Below are positions 16,667-25,006 of a DNA stretch of 64,000 nucleotides, in pieces; position 1 is the first letter of the stretch, and the number at the start of each line of letters is the position of its first letter. Source of the stretch: Desulfovibrio oxyclinae DSM 11498 (GTDB taxonomy: Bacteria > Desulfobacterota > Desulfovibrionia > Desulfovibrionales > Desulfovibrionaceae); the NCBI RefSeq assembly GCF_000375485.1, contig NZ_AQXE01000003.1:102912-166911 (forward strand), given 5' to 3'. The notes beneath the pieces are model-generated. The model was not told where the DNA came from. It did no database searches and saw nothing but the letters and a program-made list of their open reading frames with translations. A program made the translations under genes and the position numbers.

Positions 16667-17323
16667 ATGTCAGTAGAATCTAGCCTGATGCCCGGGCGGT
16701 CCTCGCGGCTGGACGGGCTTCTCGACTGGATGCAGATGCTTTCCGGTGCTGGGCTCATCCTCTTCATGTGGGCGCACATGGTGCTGGTGGCCAGCGTGGT
16801 GGTCAGCCCGGAATGGATGAACGCCATCGCACACTTTTTCGAGTCCACGGGCATGGCTCAGGTCGGTGGCCCGCTCGTATTTCTACTCTTTCTTGCCCAC
16901 TTCGTGCTGGCAGCGCGCAAGCTGCCGTTTCATCTTGAAGGCCAAAAAACCATCTGGTCCCACGCTCGCATGATGCGCCATGGCGACACCTGGATGTGGA
17001 TCGTCCAGGCCGTCTCCGCCATGATCATTCTCATCATGGGCGCCATCCACATGTGGGTGGTCCTCACCGACCTGCCGATCACCGCCGCGAAAAGCGCTGC
17101 CCGCATCCAGGAAGGCTTCTGGTTCGTCTTCTACCTCGTGCTGCTGCCCCTGGTTGAGTTGCACGTGGGCATCGGCTTCTACCGCATCGGCGTAAAATGG
17201 GGTTTCATCAAGAGCAACGGGCGGGGCATCTTCAAGAAACGTGAAAACCTGCTCACGCTGGCGTTCATCATCATCGGCTTCGTGACCCTGCTCAGATTCA
17301 TGTTCCTCGACATTCCCCAATAA
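16667..17323 (+). CDS. frdC: Fumarate reductase / succinate dehydrogenase cytochrome b subunit
   Basis: 218 residues behind GGAGG. Five membrane helices and four His at heme-ligand positions (His37, His78, His128, His166), the pattern of the diheme Wolinella-type FrdC. It passes electrons between menaquinol and FrdB. First gene of frdCAB; frdA follows after 12 bases. In this lineage the complex can run as fumarate reductase or, with membrane potential, oxidise succinate; direction cannot be told from sequence. Confidence 0.95.
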   Translation: MSVESSLMPGRSSRLDGLLDWMQMLSGAGLILFMWAHMVLVASVVVSPEWMNAIAHFFESTGMAQVGGPLVFLLFLAHFVLAARKLPFHLEGQKTIWSHARMMRHGDTWMWIVQAVSAMIILIMGAIHMWVVLTDLPITAAKSAARIQEGFWFVFYLVLLPLVELHVGIGFYRIGVKWGFIKSNGRGIFKKRENLLTLAFIIIGFVTLLRFMFLDIPQ

Positions 17324-17335
17324 CGGAGACACGCC

Positions 17336-19180
17336 ATGCAGACGATTTACACCGACGTACTGGTCATCGGCGCAGGACTCGCCGGAGAGCGCGCCGCCAT
17401 TGAGGCCGCCACTGCGGGACACTCCACCATCTGCCTGAGCATCGTCCCGGCCCGGCGCTCGCACTCTTCCGCCGCTCAGGGCGGGATGCAGGCGGGCCTT
17501 GGCAATTCCTGCATGGGCGACGGGGACTGTCCCGACGTCCATTTCGAGGACACGGTCAAAGGCTCGGACTGGGGCTGCGATCAGGAGGTGGCCCGACTCT
17601 TTGCCGAACGCGCCCCCATCGAGATGCGCCAGCTCGCGCACTGGGGCGTGCCGTGGAACCGTGTGGTGCCCGGCAAGTCCACCTATTTCAAGGGCGGACA
17701 GCAGTTCGAAAAGGTTGAAAAGGAAGAAAACGCGGGCCTCATCACTTCCCGCGCCTTCGGCGGTACCGCCAAATGGCGGACCTGCTACGTTTCCGACGGC
17801 ACCGGGCACGCGGTCCTCTTCACCGTGGACAACGTCTGCGCCCAGCACGGCGTGGAAGTTCACGACAAGACCGAGGCCATCTCCCTCATCCACGACGGCG
17901 AAACCTGCTTCGGGGTCGTGGCCCGCAGCCTGCGCACCGGTGAACTGATCACCTACATCGCCAAGGCTACCATGGTGGCGTCGGGCGGGTTCGGGCGAAT
18001 CTATCCCAATACCACCAACGCCGTGATCTGCGACGGCTCGGCACATACAGCGGTGCTGGATACCGGCATCGTGCCCATGGGCAACATGGAAGCCGTCCAA
18101 TTTCACCCCACGGGCATCGTTCCCACGGATATCCTCGTGACCGAGGGTTGCCGGGGCGACGGTGGCACCCTGCTCGACGTGAACGAAGAACGGTTCATGC
18201 ACACCTATGAACCGGAAAAGGCCGAGCTGGCCTCCCGCGACGTGGTCTCGCGCTGGATGACCCACCACATGCGCGAAGGATTCGGCGTCAAGAGTTCGTA
18301 CGGCGACCACCTCTGGCTCGACATCAGACATCTGGGCGAGAAACATATCACCGGCAAGCTCAGGGAAGTCTACGAGATATGCACGGGCTTTCTGGGCATC
18401 GATCCCATCCATCAACTCATCCCGGTCCGGCCGACGCAGCATTACTCCATGGGCGGCGTACGCACCAACAAGGACGGCGCGGCCTACGGACTCAAGGGAC
18501 TGTTCGCCGCGGGCGAGGCGGCCTGCTGGGACATGCACGGCTTCAACCGCCTCGGCGGCAATTCACTGGCCGAGACCGTGGTCGCGGGTGGCATCGTGGG
18601 TCGCAAGATCGTGGAATATATGGAGGGCACGGAGGTTCTGTTCAACTCCCGCATCATCGACGAAACATATGCAGCGCAAAAGCAGCGCATCGACGACCTC
18701 GTGAGCGGGCGCAAGGGAACGGAAAGCGTCTACAAGGTCCGCGCCGACATGCAGCAGGCCCTTCACAAGGGTGCCAACATCTTCCGTACGCAGGAAGGGC
18801 TTGAGGAATGTGTTGATACCTTGCAAAAGGTGCTTGAACGTGCCCGCACAGTGGGCCTTCGCACCAACGGCAAGGGGGCCAGCCCCGAACTTGCGGCAGC
18901 GCTGAAGCTTGAAGGTCAGGTAAAAATGGCCCTCATGGTGGCATACGGCGCGCTGAAACGCACCGAATCGCGAGGCTCGCACAACCGTGAGGATTTCCCC
19001 GCCCGCAACGACCGCGACTGGCTCGTGCGCACGCTGGCCTACTGGAAGAACCCCGACGACATGCTGCCGACACTCCAATACGAGCCCGCCACCCAAGTGA
19101 CGGAGATTCCGCCGGGCGACCGCGGTTACGGCAAGATGGCGGTCATCTCCTCGGACGACAGCAAAGGCAAGGAGGGCTGA
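17336..19180 (+). CDS. frdA: Fumarate reductase flavoprotein subunit
   Basis: 614 residues. GAGLAGERAA is the dinucleotide-binding start, His43 in RRSHSSAAQGG is the covalent FAD attachment, FHPTG and EGCRGDGG carry substrate and proton-transfer residues, and HGFNRLGGNS the C-terminal active-site Arg. Cytoplasmic side catalysis of fumarate/succinate interconversion. The lack of a signal peptide separates it from the periplasmic flavocytochrome type. It is three bases from frdB. Confidence 0.97.
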   Translation: MQTIYTDVLVIGAGLAGERAAIEAATAGHSTICLSIVPARRSHSSAAQGGMQAGLGNSCMGDGDCPDVHFEDTVKGSDWGCDQEVARLFAERAPIEMRQLAHWGVPWNRVVPGKSTYFKGGQQFEKVEKEENAGLITSRAFGGTAKWRTCYVSDGTGHAVLFTVDNVCAQHGVEVHDKTEAISLIHDGETCFGVVARSLRTGELITYIAKATMVASGGFGRIYPNTTNAVICDGSAHTAVLDTGIVPMGNMEAVQFHPTGIVPTDILVTEGCRGDGGTLLDVNEERFMHTYEPEKAELASRDVVSRWMTHHMREGFGVKSSYGDHLWLDIRHLGEKHITGKLREVYEICTGFLGIDPIHQLIPVRPTQHYSMGGVRTNKDGAAYGLKGLFAAGEAACWDMHGFNRLGGNSLAETVVAGGIVGRKIVEYMEGTEVLFNSRIIDETYAAQKQRIDDLVSGRKGTESVYKVRADMQQALHKGANIFRTQEGLEECVDTLQKVLERARTVGLRTNGKGASPELAAALKLEGQVKMALMVAYGALKRTESRGSHNREDFPARNDRDWLVRTLAYWKNPDDMLPTLQYEPATQVTEIPPGDRGYGKMAVISSDDSKGKEG

Positions 19181-19183
19181 TTC

Positions 19184-19921
19184 ATGTCGAGACTGCTCAA
19201 ATTCAACATATTCCGCTACACCCCTCAGGACGAAGCCTCGGTGCCGCACATGGACGAATTCGTCCTCGAAGAGACCGAGGCCCTGACCCTATTCATCGCC
19301 CTGAACCGCATCCGCGAAGAGCAGGATGCCTCGCTGCAGTTCGACTTCTGCTGCCGCGCCGGTATTTGCGGAGCATGCGGCATGGTCATCAACGGCCGCC
19401 CCGGCCTTGCGTGTCACACCAAGACCCGCGACCTGCCCGGCGAAATCACCCTGCTCCCCCTGCCTGTCTTCAAGCTTGTGGGCGACCTCTCGGTGGACAC
19501 CGGCACATGGTTCCGAGAGATGTATCACAAGACTGAGTCGTGGATTCACACCACCAAGGTCTTCGACGAAAACGCCCTTGAGGACCGCATGGACAACGAA
19601 GTGGCCGAGAACATCTACGAGCTGGACCGCTGCATCGAATGCGGCTGCTGCGTCTCCGCATGCGGAACCGCGCGACTTCGCGAAGACTTCATGGGTGCCG
19701 TGGCCCTGAACCGCATAGGCCGTTTCCTGATCGACCCGCGCGACCAGCGCACCGAGCGCGACTACTACGAGATAATCGGCAATGACGAAGGCATCTTCGG
19801 CTGCATGGGCCTTCTGGCTTGCGAGGATGTCTGCCCCAAGCACCTTCCCCTTCAGAACCAGCTGGGCTTTCTGCGGCGGAAGATGGGCATCACCGCCATC
19901 AAGACACTTTTCAGGAAATAG
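19184..19921 (+). CDS. frdB: Fumarate reductase iron-sulfur subunit
   Basis: 245 residues. The [2Fe-2S] ligands are Cys57, 62, 65, 77. Cys150, 153, 156 and 217 fit the [4Fe-4S] centre, and Cys160, 207, 213 the [3Fe-4S] centre. The usual Cys-Pro after the second cluster is Cys-Gly here (SACGTAR), a mild variation. It links FrdA to FrdC. A strong terminator follows directly. Confidence 0.96.
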   Translation: MSRLLKFNIFRYTPQDEASVPHMDEFVLEETEALTLFIALNRIREEQDASLQFDFCCRAGICGACGMVINGRPGLACHTKTRDLPGEITLLPLPVFKLVGDLSVDTGTWFREMYHKTESWIHTTKVFDENALEDRMDNEVAENIYELDRCIECGCCVSACGTARLREDFMGAVALNRIGRFLIDPRDQRTERDYYEIIGNDEGIFGCMGLLACEDVCPKHLPLQNQLGFLRRKMGITAIKTLFRK

Positions 19922-19933
19922 ACAGGTTCCGAC

Positions 19934-19964
19934 GAGCCGGGGAGCGTGCTCCCCGGCTCTTTTT
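19934..19964 (+). terminator. Strong rho-independent terminator between frdB and the fumarase genes
   Basis: Twelve-base perfect stem GAGCCGGGGAGC/GCTCCCCGGCTC, 2-base centre, then five T. It ends only 17 bases before the fumarase alpha start, inside what otherwise looks like one operon. Confidence 0.93.
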
Positions 19965-19981
19965 CACAACAAGGAGAAATC

Positions 19982-20821
19982 ATGCGAGAGATACAGGCAT
20001 CGGACGTCATCGAAGCCGTGGCCGGGATGTGCATGAAGGCCAACACCGAGCTGCCCGCCGACGTTCGCAACAAATTCGAACAGGCCATGGCCGAAGAGGA
20101 CTCCCCCGCGGCCAAGGAGGTGCTCCGCCAGTTGCTGGAGAATGCCGACATCTCCAACGACACCAGGCTGCCGTTGTGTCAGGACTGCGGCCTTGCGGTG
20201 TTTTACGTAGAGGTCGGCGAAGACGTTAAAGTAACTGGCCCCGGACTGCGCAAGGCCATCAATGAAGGCGTCCGCAAGGGTTACGGCGACGGCTACCTCA
20301 GGAAATCCGCCTGCGATCCGTTCACCCGCAAGAACACGGGCGATGCGACTCCGGCGGTCATTCATTTCGACGTTGTTCCGGGGGACAGTCTCAGGATCGC
20401 CTACATGGCCAAGGGCGGCGGCAGCGAAAACATGAGCCGCGTAACCATGCTGGCCCCGGCGCAGGGCTGGGAAGGCATCAAGAAATTCATCGTCAACCGC
20501 GTGGCCGAAGCCGGGCCGAACCCTTGCCCGCCAACGGTCATCGGCGTAGGCATCGGCGGAACCTTCGACCATTCCGCCAAGATCGCCAAACGCGCACTGC
20601 TTCGCAAACTGGACGATACGCATCCGGACCCGAAGATCGCCGATATGGAAAAGGAACTTGAGCAGGAGCTGAACAAACTCGGCATCGGCCCCATGGGGCT
20701 TGGCGGCAAGACCACCGTGCTCGGCGTGAAGATGGCCGTGGAGCCCTGCCATATCGCCAGCCTCCCGGTGGCGGTCAACGTGCAGTGTCATTCTCAGCGG
20801 CACGAGGAGGTTGAACTGTAA
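19982..20821 (+). CDS. fumA: Class I fumarate hydratase, alpha subunit
   Basis: 279 residues from the ATG behind AAGGAG. Two-subunit iron-sulfur fumarase; this half holds the [4Fe-4S] ligands, most likely Cys66 (LPLCQDC), Cys182 (NPCPP) and Cys269 (NVQCHS), whose spacing matches single-chain class I enzymes. It interconverts fumarate and malate, next in the pathway to FrdABC. The enzyme class is oxygen-sensitive, fitting an anaerobe. The stop overlaps the beta-subunit start (TAATG). Confidence 0.95.
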   Translation: MREIQASDVIEAVAGMCMKANTELPADVRNKFEQAMAEEDSPAAKEVLRQLLENADISNDTRLPLCQDCGLAVFYVEVGEDVKVTGPGLRKAINEGVRKGYGDGYLRKSACDPFTRKNTGDATPAVIHFDVVPGDSLRIAYMAKGGGSENMSRVTMLAPAQGWEGIKKFIVNRVAEAGPNPCPPTVIGVGIGGTFDHSAKIAKRALLRKLDDTHPDPKIADMEKELEQELNKLGIGPMGLGGKTTVLGVKMAVEPCHIASLPVAVNVQCHSQRHEEVEL

Positions 20822-21366
20822 TGGCCGAATACAAACTCGAAATGCCCCTGACCGACGACGCGGTGGACAAACTGCGCGCAGGCGATGTCGTTTTTCTGAG
20901 CGGCACCATCTACACTGCCCGTGACGCGGCCCACAAGAAACTCTTTGAACTGCTGGATGAAGGCAAGGACCTGCCCTTCGATCTTAACGGCGCAGCTATT
21001 TACTATGTCGGTCCCAGCCCGGCTCCCCCGGGTCGCCCCATCGGCTCCGCAGGGCCGACCACGAGCTACCGCATGGATACCTACGCTCCGCGTCTGCATG
21101 CGCTGGGGCTGAAGGCCACCATCGGCAAGGGCAAGCGCAACGACGAAGTGAAGACGGCCATGCAGGAGCATACCGGCGTCTACTTCGGCGCAACCGGTGG
21201 TGCAGGGGCGCTTTTGTCCAACAGCATCGAGGCCGCTGAGGTCATCGCATTCGAGGAACTGGGGCCTGAGGCAATTCGCGCACTGAAGGTAAAGGATTTC
21301 CCGCTCTTGGTGATAAACGACGCCCACGGCGGCGAACTTTACGCCAAACCGGTTCTTGACACCTAA
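20821..21366 (+). CDS. fumB: Class I fumarate hydratase, beta subunit
   Basis: 181 residues, the C-terminal half of class I fumarase as a separate chain. GPTTSYRMD and KGKRNDEV are family motifs of the substrate-binding swivel domain. Its start overlaps the alpha-subunit stop by one base, so the two are made in step. A GC-rich hairpin without T-run (21390-21410) follows. The symbol is used in the sense of subunit B, not the E. coli isozyme. Confidence 0.95.
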   Translation: MAEYKLEMPLTDDAVDKLRAGDVVFLSGTIYTARDAAHKKLFELLDEGKDLPFDLNGAAIYYVGPSPAPPGRPIGSAGPTTSYRMDTYAPRLHALGLKATIGKGKRNDEVKTAMQEHTGVYFGATGGAGALLSNSIEAAEVIAFEELGPEAIRALKVKDFPLLVINDAHGGELYAKPVLDT

Positions 21367-21466
21367 GGGCAAAAGGAGCACAGAGGGGGCTGGCGGCGAT
21401 ACTGCCGCCCCCGGTTCTCCTACGGGGTTCCGGACAAAAACACCACTACTTTGAGGGGTTTGCGTC

Positions 21467-21637
21467 ATGGGACAAGACAAAGAGCAGAAACACACCTGCC
21501 AATGTAGCCAGAACGAGAGCAGCCGCCTCTTCGTCCCTTTTCCGGGTGCGGATGAGAAGTACGAAGACGGCCGCGACTGGCGAGTCTACAATCCGGAAAA
21601 ATACCACGACCCGAACTGGTCTCCGGACAAGGAATAG
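21467..21637 (+). CDS. Small hydrophilic protein, 56 residues
   Basis: Begins MGQDKEQKHTCQC with GAGGGG eight bases upstream and ends before a strong terminator about 90 bases on. It has a CQC pair near the N-terminus and an aromatic, charged C-terminus (DWRVYNPEKYHDPNW). No membrane helix or signal. Coding is supported by the ribosome site, normal codon use and position downstream of the fumarase genes. I do not recognise a family. Confidence 0.6.
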   Translation: MGQDKEQKHTCQCSQNESSRLFVPFPGADEKYEDGRDWRVYNPEKYHDPNWSPDKE

Positions 21638-21727
21638 TTTCCGGCCCACATCGGGTCTCCGGTTTCCGGACCTCCCGAAAATGAGTGCGCAAGACGTTTG
21701 ATTACATCGTCTTGACGCAGATCAAGG

Positions 21728-21773
21728 AACTCCTTCGGACAATCTGCAAGATTGCCGAAGGAGTTTTCATTTT
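21728..21773 (+). terminator. Rho-independent terminator
   Basis: Eleven-base stem AACTCCTTCGG/CCGAAGGAGTT extended by CAATCT/AGATTG after a one-base bulge, then TTTTCATTTT. It closes the fumarase / small-protein transcript. Confidence 0.88.
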
Positions 21774-21777
21774 GCTC

Positions 21778-21809
21778 TTGACTCTTTTTTAGTAATCGTT
21801 ATTATTACT
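21778..21809 (+). promoter_or_regulatory. Probable sigma-70 promoter for the DVU0772-type gene
   Basis: TTGACT at 21778-21783 and TTATTA at 21802-21807 (18-base spacer). An inverted repeat AGTAAT...ATTACT (21791-21809) overlaps the -10 and could be an operator. Confidence 0.45.
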
Positions 21810-21842
21810 ATCAAGATCAAGACAACGATCCAAGGAGGAAAT

Positions 21843-22193
21843 ATGGGAAGCCTTCGTGATTACAAGCACATCGACATCGACTGGAACATGACCCCGGAAG
21901 ATGCCGTAACCATGTACCTGGAGTGGGGGAACAACTCCTGGCACGCCGAGCATCAGCCGGTCCGCTCCAAGGCGGATTACAGCACATATTTCGTGGTCTA
22001 CGCCTGGGACGACAACCCCAGAGCGATTCTGGTAAGAAGAAACTCGGAAGAAGCGCGTGAACTCGCTGAAGTGGAACTGCCCGATGAACTGGCAAAGCGC
22101 TTTCTTGACGAAATCGGCCACCTGAAGGGTGTTTACGCACCCAATGCGGAAATCAGGGCATGGCTTGAAGCGGAAATGGGCCACTTGCAATAG
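21843..22193 (+). CDS. DVU0772-like family protein
   Basis: 116 residues, soluble, acidic, with a start at MGSLRDYKHIDIDWNM behind AAGGAGG. From memory this matches the lineage-specific family named after D. vulgaris DVU0772, which has no known function; I could not check this by search. The middle (about 20-70) looks beta-rich and the C-terminus helical. It has its own promoter and terminator, so it is a single-gene unit. Confidence 0.82.
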   Translation: MGSLRDYKHIDIDWNMTPEDAVTMYLEWGNNSWHAEHQPVRSKADYSTYFVVYAWDDNPRAILVRRNSEEARELAEVELPDELAKRFLDEIGHLKGVYAPNAEIRAWLEAEMGHLQ

Positions 22194-22236
22194 AAACAGA
22201 CAAGACTCTCCTCTATACGTCACCTCTGTCCCCTGG

Positions 22237-22266
22237 AAAGGACCGGCATCGGGCCGGTCCTTTCTC
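22237..22266 (+). terminator. Rho-independent terminator
   Basis: AAAGGACCGGC/GGCCGGTCCTTT with ATCG loop, followed by TTTCTCATTT. It lies between the DVU0772-type gene and the convergent VOC gene. Confidence 0.85.
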
Positions 22267-22274
22267 ATTTGGAA

Positions 22275-22760
22275 CTACTCTTCCTCTTTCAAAACACGCT
22301 TCACGAAATCAATCGGAATGGTGTTCCGCTTGGCTATCTCTTCCACGCCAAGCCCCTGGCCGTGCAATCTTTTGACTTGTACCGCCAACGGTTCGCCGAC
22401 CTCAATGACATGGCCGTCAGGATCATAGATCCGAAAGGCGCGCTGTCCCCACGGGTGCTCCACCGTTTCATGAACCGGACTGACACCATGTCGGTTTATG
22501 GCTTCCCAGGCGCCGTCCAAGTCCTCGGATTCAAAATAGAGTTCAAGATTGTCCTGCCCGAGCCTGTGCGATTTTTTCTCTTCATTACCATGAATGACCG
22601 ACCGGGCATGATCTGCCTGCCACAGAAAGAAGCCTGATTCGAAAACGAGATGCGGCCCATGATCCTCCACCAATTTCTGCCCCATCACCTGCTCGTAAAA
22701 TCGACGGGAGACCTCAATGTCTGAGACAAAAAGCACTGCGCCTTCATATCGAATAGCCAT
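22275..22760 (-). CDS. VOC (glyoxalase/bleomycin-resistance fold) family protein
   Basis: 161 residues. The first ~125 form a VOC domain: paired beta-alpha-beta modules with FVSDIEVSRRFYEQVMG at the start and the metal-site-like FRIYDPDGHVIEVGEP at the end. The last ~35 residues (GLGVEEIAKRNTIPIDFVKRVL) look like a helix-turn-helix, an uncommon addition. Substrate unknown; the family includes lyases, dioxygenases and binding proteins. Confidence 0.85.
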   Translation of the reverse strand: MAIRYEGAVLFVSDIEVSRRFYEQVMGQKLVEDHGPHLVFESGFFLWQADHARSVIHGNEEKKSHRLGQDNLELYFESEDLDGAWEAINRHGVSPVHETVEHPWGQRAFRIYDPDGHVIEVGEPLAVQVKRLHGQGLGVEEIAKRNTIPIDFVKRVLKEEE

Positions 22761-22922
22761 TATTAACTCCTTTTTGACGACTCATAGCAAAAAAGAACAC
22801 GGTTGGCAGCATTAGGGCTTAGTCTTCGCAAATGTCCTTTCAGTTTATGTAATGGGCTACACGAAACGACATCCCGATACGACGCAGCCCAGCTCTATCA
22901 AAGCCCTTCGTCTCTTCGCGAC

Positions 22923-22953
22923 AAAAAAGACCGACAGCGCAATGCTGCCGGTC
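22923..22953 (-). terminator. Terminator after hisA
   Basis: On the minus strand GACCGGCAGC/GCTGTCGGTC (one mismatch) with a 5-base loop, followed by six T. It ends the gua-tat-his run. Confidence 0.88.
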
Positions 22954-22977
22954 CTAAGTCGCCATGAATGGTGATGA

Positions 22978-23709
22978 CTACTTTTGCTGGGCAATCCACC
23001 CTTCAGCCTCACGGACGTTCAAGCTGCCGGTGTAGATGGCCCGGCCTGAGATCGCCCCCTGAAGTCCCTTCTTGTAAAGGGGATACAGGTCCTTGATGTC
23101 CTGAAGGGTATGCACTCCACCTGCCGCAACAACGGGAATGGTCGTCGCATCGCAGAGCTTCTCCAGCGCTTCAAGGTTCACACCTGTCTGCATTCCATCG
23201 CGGGCGATGTCGGTGTAAACGATGAATGCCACGCCGTTTTCCTTCATGCGCGGCAACACGTCGAAAATCATCTGGCCGGAATCTTCAACCCAGCCCTTGG
23301 TCTTGAGGTGGCCGTCCACCGCATCCAGAGAAACACCGATTCGACCGGGCAGAGCCTCGCACAGTTGCGCGAAAAGCTCTGGCTCCTCAAGGGCCATGGT
23401 GCCGATGATGAGTCGATTCACGCCTGCTTCGATATATTTCTCGGCAGTGGCGATATCACGGATGCCGCCGCCAAGCTGCACAGGAATGTTCAGTTCGGAA
23501 CAGATGTTCTTGATAAGGTCGTAGTTTCTGGGATGACCCGAGAACGCGCCGTCCAGATCGACAACGTGCAGATAGCGACACCCCTGTTCCTGCCAGTGAC
23601 GTGCCATGGCCACGGGATCCTTGCCAAAGACGGTGACTTCGTCTTCCTTGCCCTGCGACAGGCGTACGCACTGCCCGTCCTTGATATCCACTGCGGGAAA
23701 AAGAATCAT
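22978..23709 (-). CDS. hisA: Phosphoribosylformimino-5-aminoimidazole carboxamide ribotide isomerase
   Basis: 243 residues from [13 protein letters not shown], the usual family start; an upstream in-frame ATG adds only unrelated sequence. A (beta/alpha)8 barrel: catalytic Asp in PAVDIKDG and the second Asp in VSLDAVDG, phosphate loops near GGGIRD and AAGGV. Fourth step of histidine synthesis. The start overlaps the upstream lipoprotein stop by four bases (ATGA). Confidence 0.96.
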   Translation of the reverse strand: MILFPAVDIKDGQCVRLSQGKEDEVTVFGKDPVAMARHWQEQGCRYLHVVDLDGAFSGHPRNYDLIKNICSELNIPVQLGGGIRDIATAEKYIEAGVNRLIIGTMALEEPELFAQLCEALPGRIGVSLDAVDGHLKTKGWVEDSGQMIFDVLPRMKENGVAFIVYTDIARDGMQTGVNLEALEKLCDATTIPVVAAGGVHTLQDIKDLYPLYKKGLQGAISGRAIYTGSLNVREAEGWIAQQK

Positions 23710-24359
23710 AAACCGAGTTCCAGAAGTTTTTCGCTGATGCCGTCCTTGGCGAGCCGCTTTGCGGTCACCCACTTGCCGCCGCGGTCCACGAACTTCTTGG
23801 CGGTCAGCAGATTTTCGGACAGAGCCACCTGCGTTTCGTCATAATGAGCGCGGACCATGGTACCCTGCTTCACGTCGATGAGGAAAAGATCGATTACCAC
23901 CGAGGCAGGTTCCACGACTCCTGCGTCGCTGCCCACTCGCTCATCCCAGCGAAGCACCTGCGGCACAAGCAGATAATCGGCCTGCATGCATTTGCCGACA
24001 CCCTTCCAGTATTTCCATGCGGACATGCGCGGCATGGAATCCTGCTCCATGACCACGACTTCCTGACACTGGCGGGTGGAGGCAGCGGGGATGTAGTCGG
24101 TGACACCATGCTCGGCCAAAGCGCCAGAGAGGATGCCGTCGAGATCCCGAAGAACCTTCTCATCCACATGCCGTCCTTCCTCGACAGGGATGTACCCGGC
24201 CAGAAGCTCCCACGTGTAGACGGGATTGGTGAAGGAGGCCACGGCGAGCTTGCCCACCGGGCGCTCCACTGCGGGAGTCTGCTTGCCGGAGCAGGCCGCC
24301 GTCAGCATGAGGGCCGCCAGAGCGGCCATGAAAAACAGTGTTCTGATGATGCGTCTCAT
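23706..24359 (-). CDS. Uncharacterised lipoprotein between hisB and hisA
   Basis: 217 residues with a lipoprotein signal (LMLTAACSG). The mature part is mixed alpha/beta with [12 protein letters not shown] and [13 protein letters not shown] strands, similar in feel to GNA1162/TolB-N-like envelope lipoproteins, but I cannot name a family. It overlaps hisB and hisA by four bases at each end, so it is locked into the his transcript although nothing about it suggests histidine synthesis. Confidence 0.78.
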   Translation of the reverse strand: MRRIIRTLFFMAALAALMLTAACSGKQTPAVERPVGKLAVASFTNPVYTWELLAGYIPVEEGRHVDEKVLRDLDGILSGALAEHGVTDYIPAASTRQCQEVVVMEQDSMPRMSAWKYWKGVGKCMQADYLLVPQVLRWDERVGSDAGVVEPASVVIDLFLIDVKQGTMVRAHYDETQVALSENLLTAKKFVDRGGKWVTAKRLAKDGISEKLLELGL

Positions 24360-24946
24360 CGGTCAATACTCCCCTTGGTGCTGGAAACGCCCTCTCTTCC
24401 TAGCACGACGGCATGGCCGAGTGCCATGCCAAGCGCCTTGAAGACGGCTTCCAGAAGATGATGTCCGTTTCTGCCGTATTCCAGCTTGATATGCAGGTTC
24501 ATGCCGGCACGCAGCGCGAAGGATTTGAAAAATTCGCGCCAGACGTCCTTCTCGTCTCCCGCGATGACTGCCGGGAGCAGCTCGTCGTCGAACACCAGAT
24601 ACGGCCTTCCGGAAAGATCTATCACCACTTCGGCCAGCGCCTCGTCCATGGGGACCTTGGCGAAGCCTACGCGATTGATGCCTTTCCTGTCTCCCAGAGC
24701 CTCGGACAACGCCTGACCAAGACAGAGCGCGATATCTTCCAACGTGTGATGCGAATCTATCTCCAGATCACCTTTGCATTCCAGTTCAAGATCGAATCCG
24801 CCCCAGAAGCACATGAGATCCAGCATGTGATCGGCAAAGCCGACTCCGGTGGAAATGCTGTTTTGGCCCGAGCCGTCCACCACGAGTTTCAGACTGATAT
24901 CCGTCTCTCTGGTTCGGCGGGCTATGGCTGCTTCGCGTGTACTCAC
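24356..24946 (-). CDS. hisB: Imidazoleglycerol-phosphate dehydratase
   Basis: 196 residues, monofunctional (no phosphatase half). It starts with GTG behind GGAGGA. Metal-binding motifs [13 protein letters not shown] and HHLLEA are all present. Sixth step of histidine synthesis. Start by GTG and coupling to the following lipoprotein are the only unusual points. Confidence 0.96.
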   Translation of the reverse strand: MSTREAAIARRTRETDISLKLVVDGSGQNSISTGVGFADHMLDLMCFWGGFDLELECKGDLEIDSHHTLEDIALCLGQALSEALGDRKGINRVGFAKVPMDEALAEVVIDLSGRPYLVFDDELLPAVIAGDEKDVWREFFKSFALRAGMNLHIKLEYGRNGHHLLEAVFKALGMALGHAVVLGREGVSSTKGSIDR

Positions 24947-25006
24947 GGCTCCTCCTTTACGGGGACTGTATAAAAAATCACTGGAAAAGCAAAGGGGTGG
25001 CGAATA

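Noticed and set aside
16883..18538. 551-codon open frame on the minus strand
   Set aside because: Antisense to frdC and frdA; no signal of coding beyond absence of stops.
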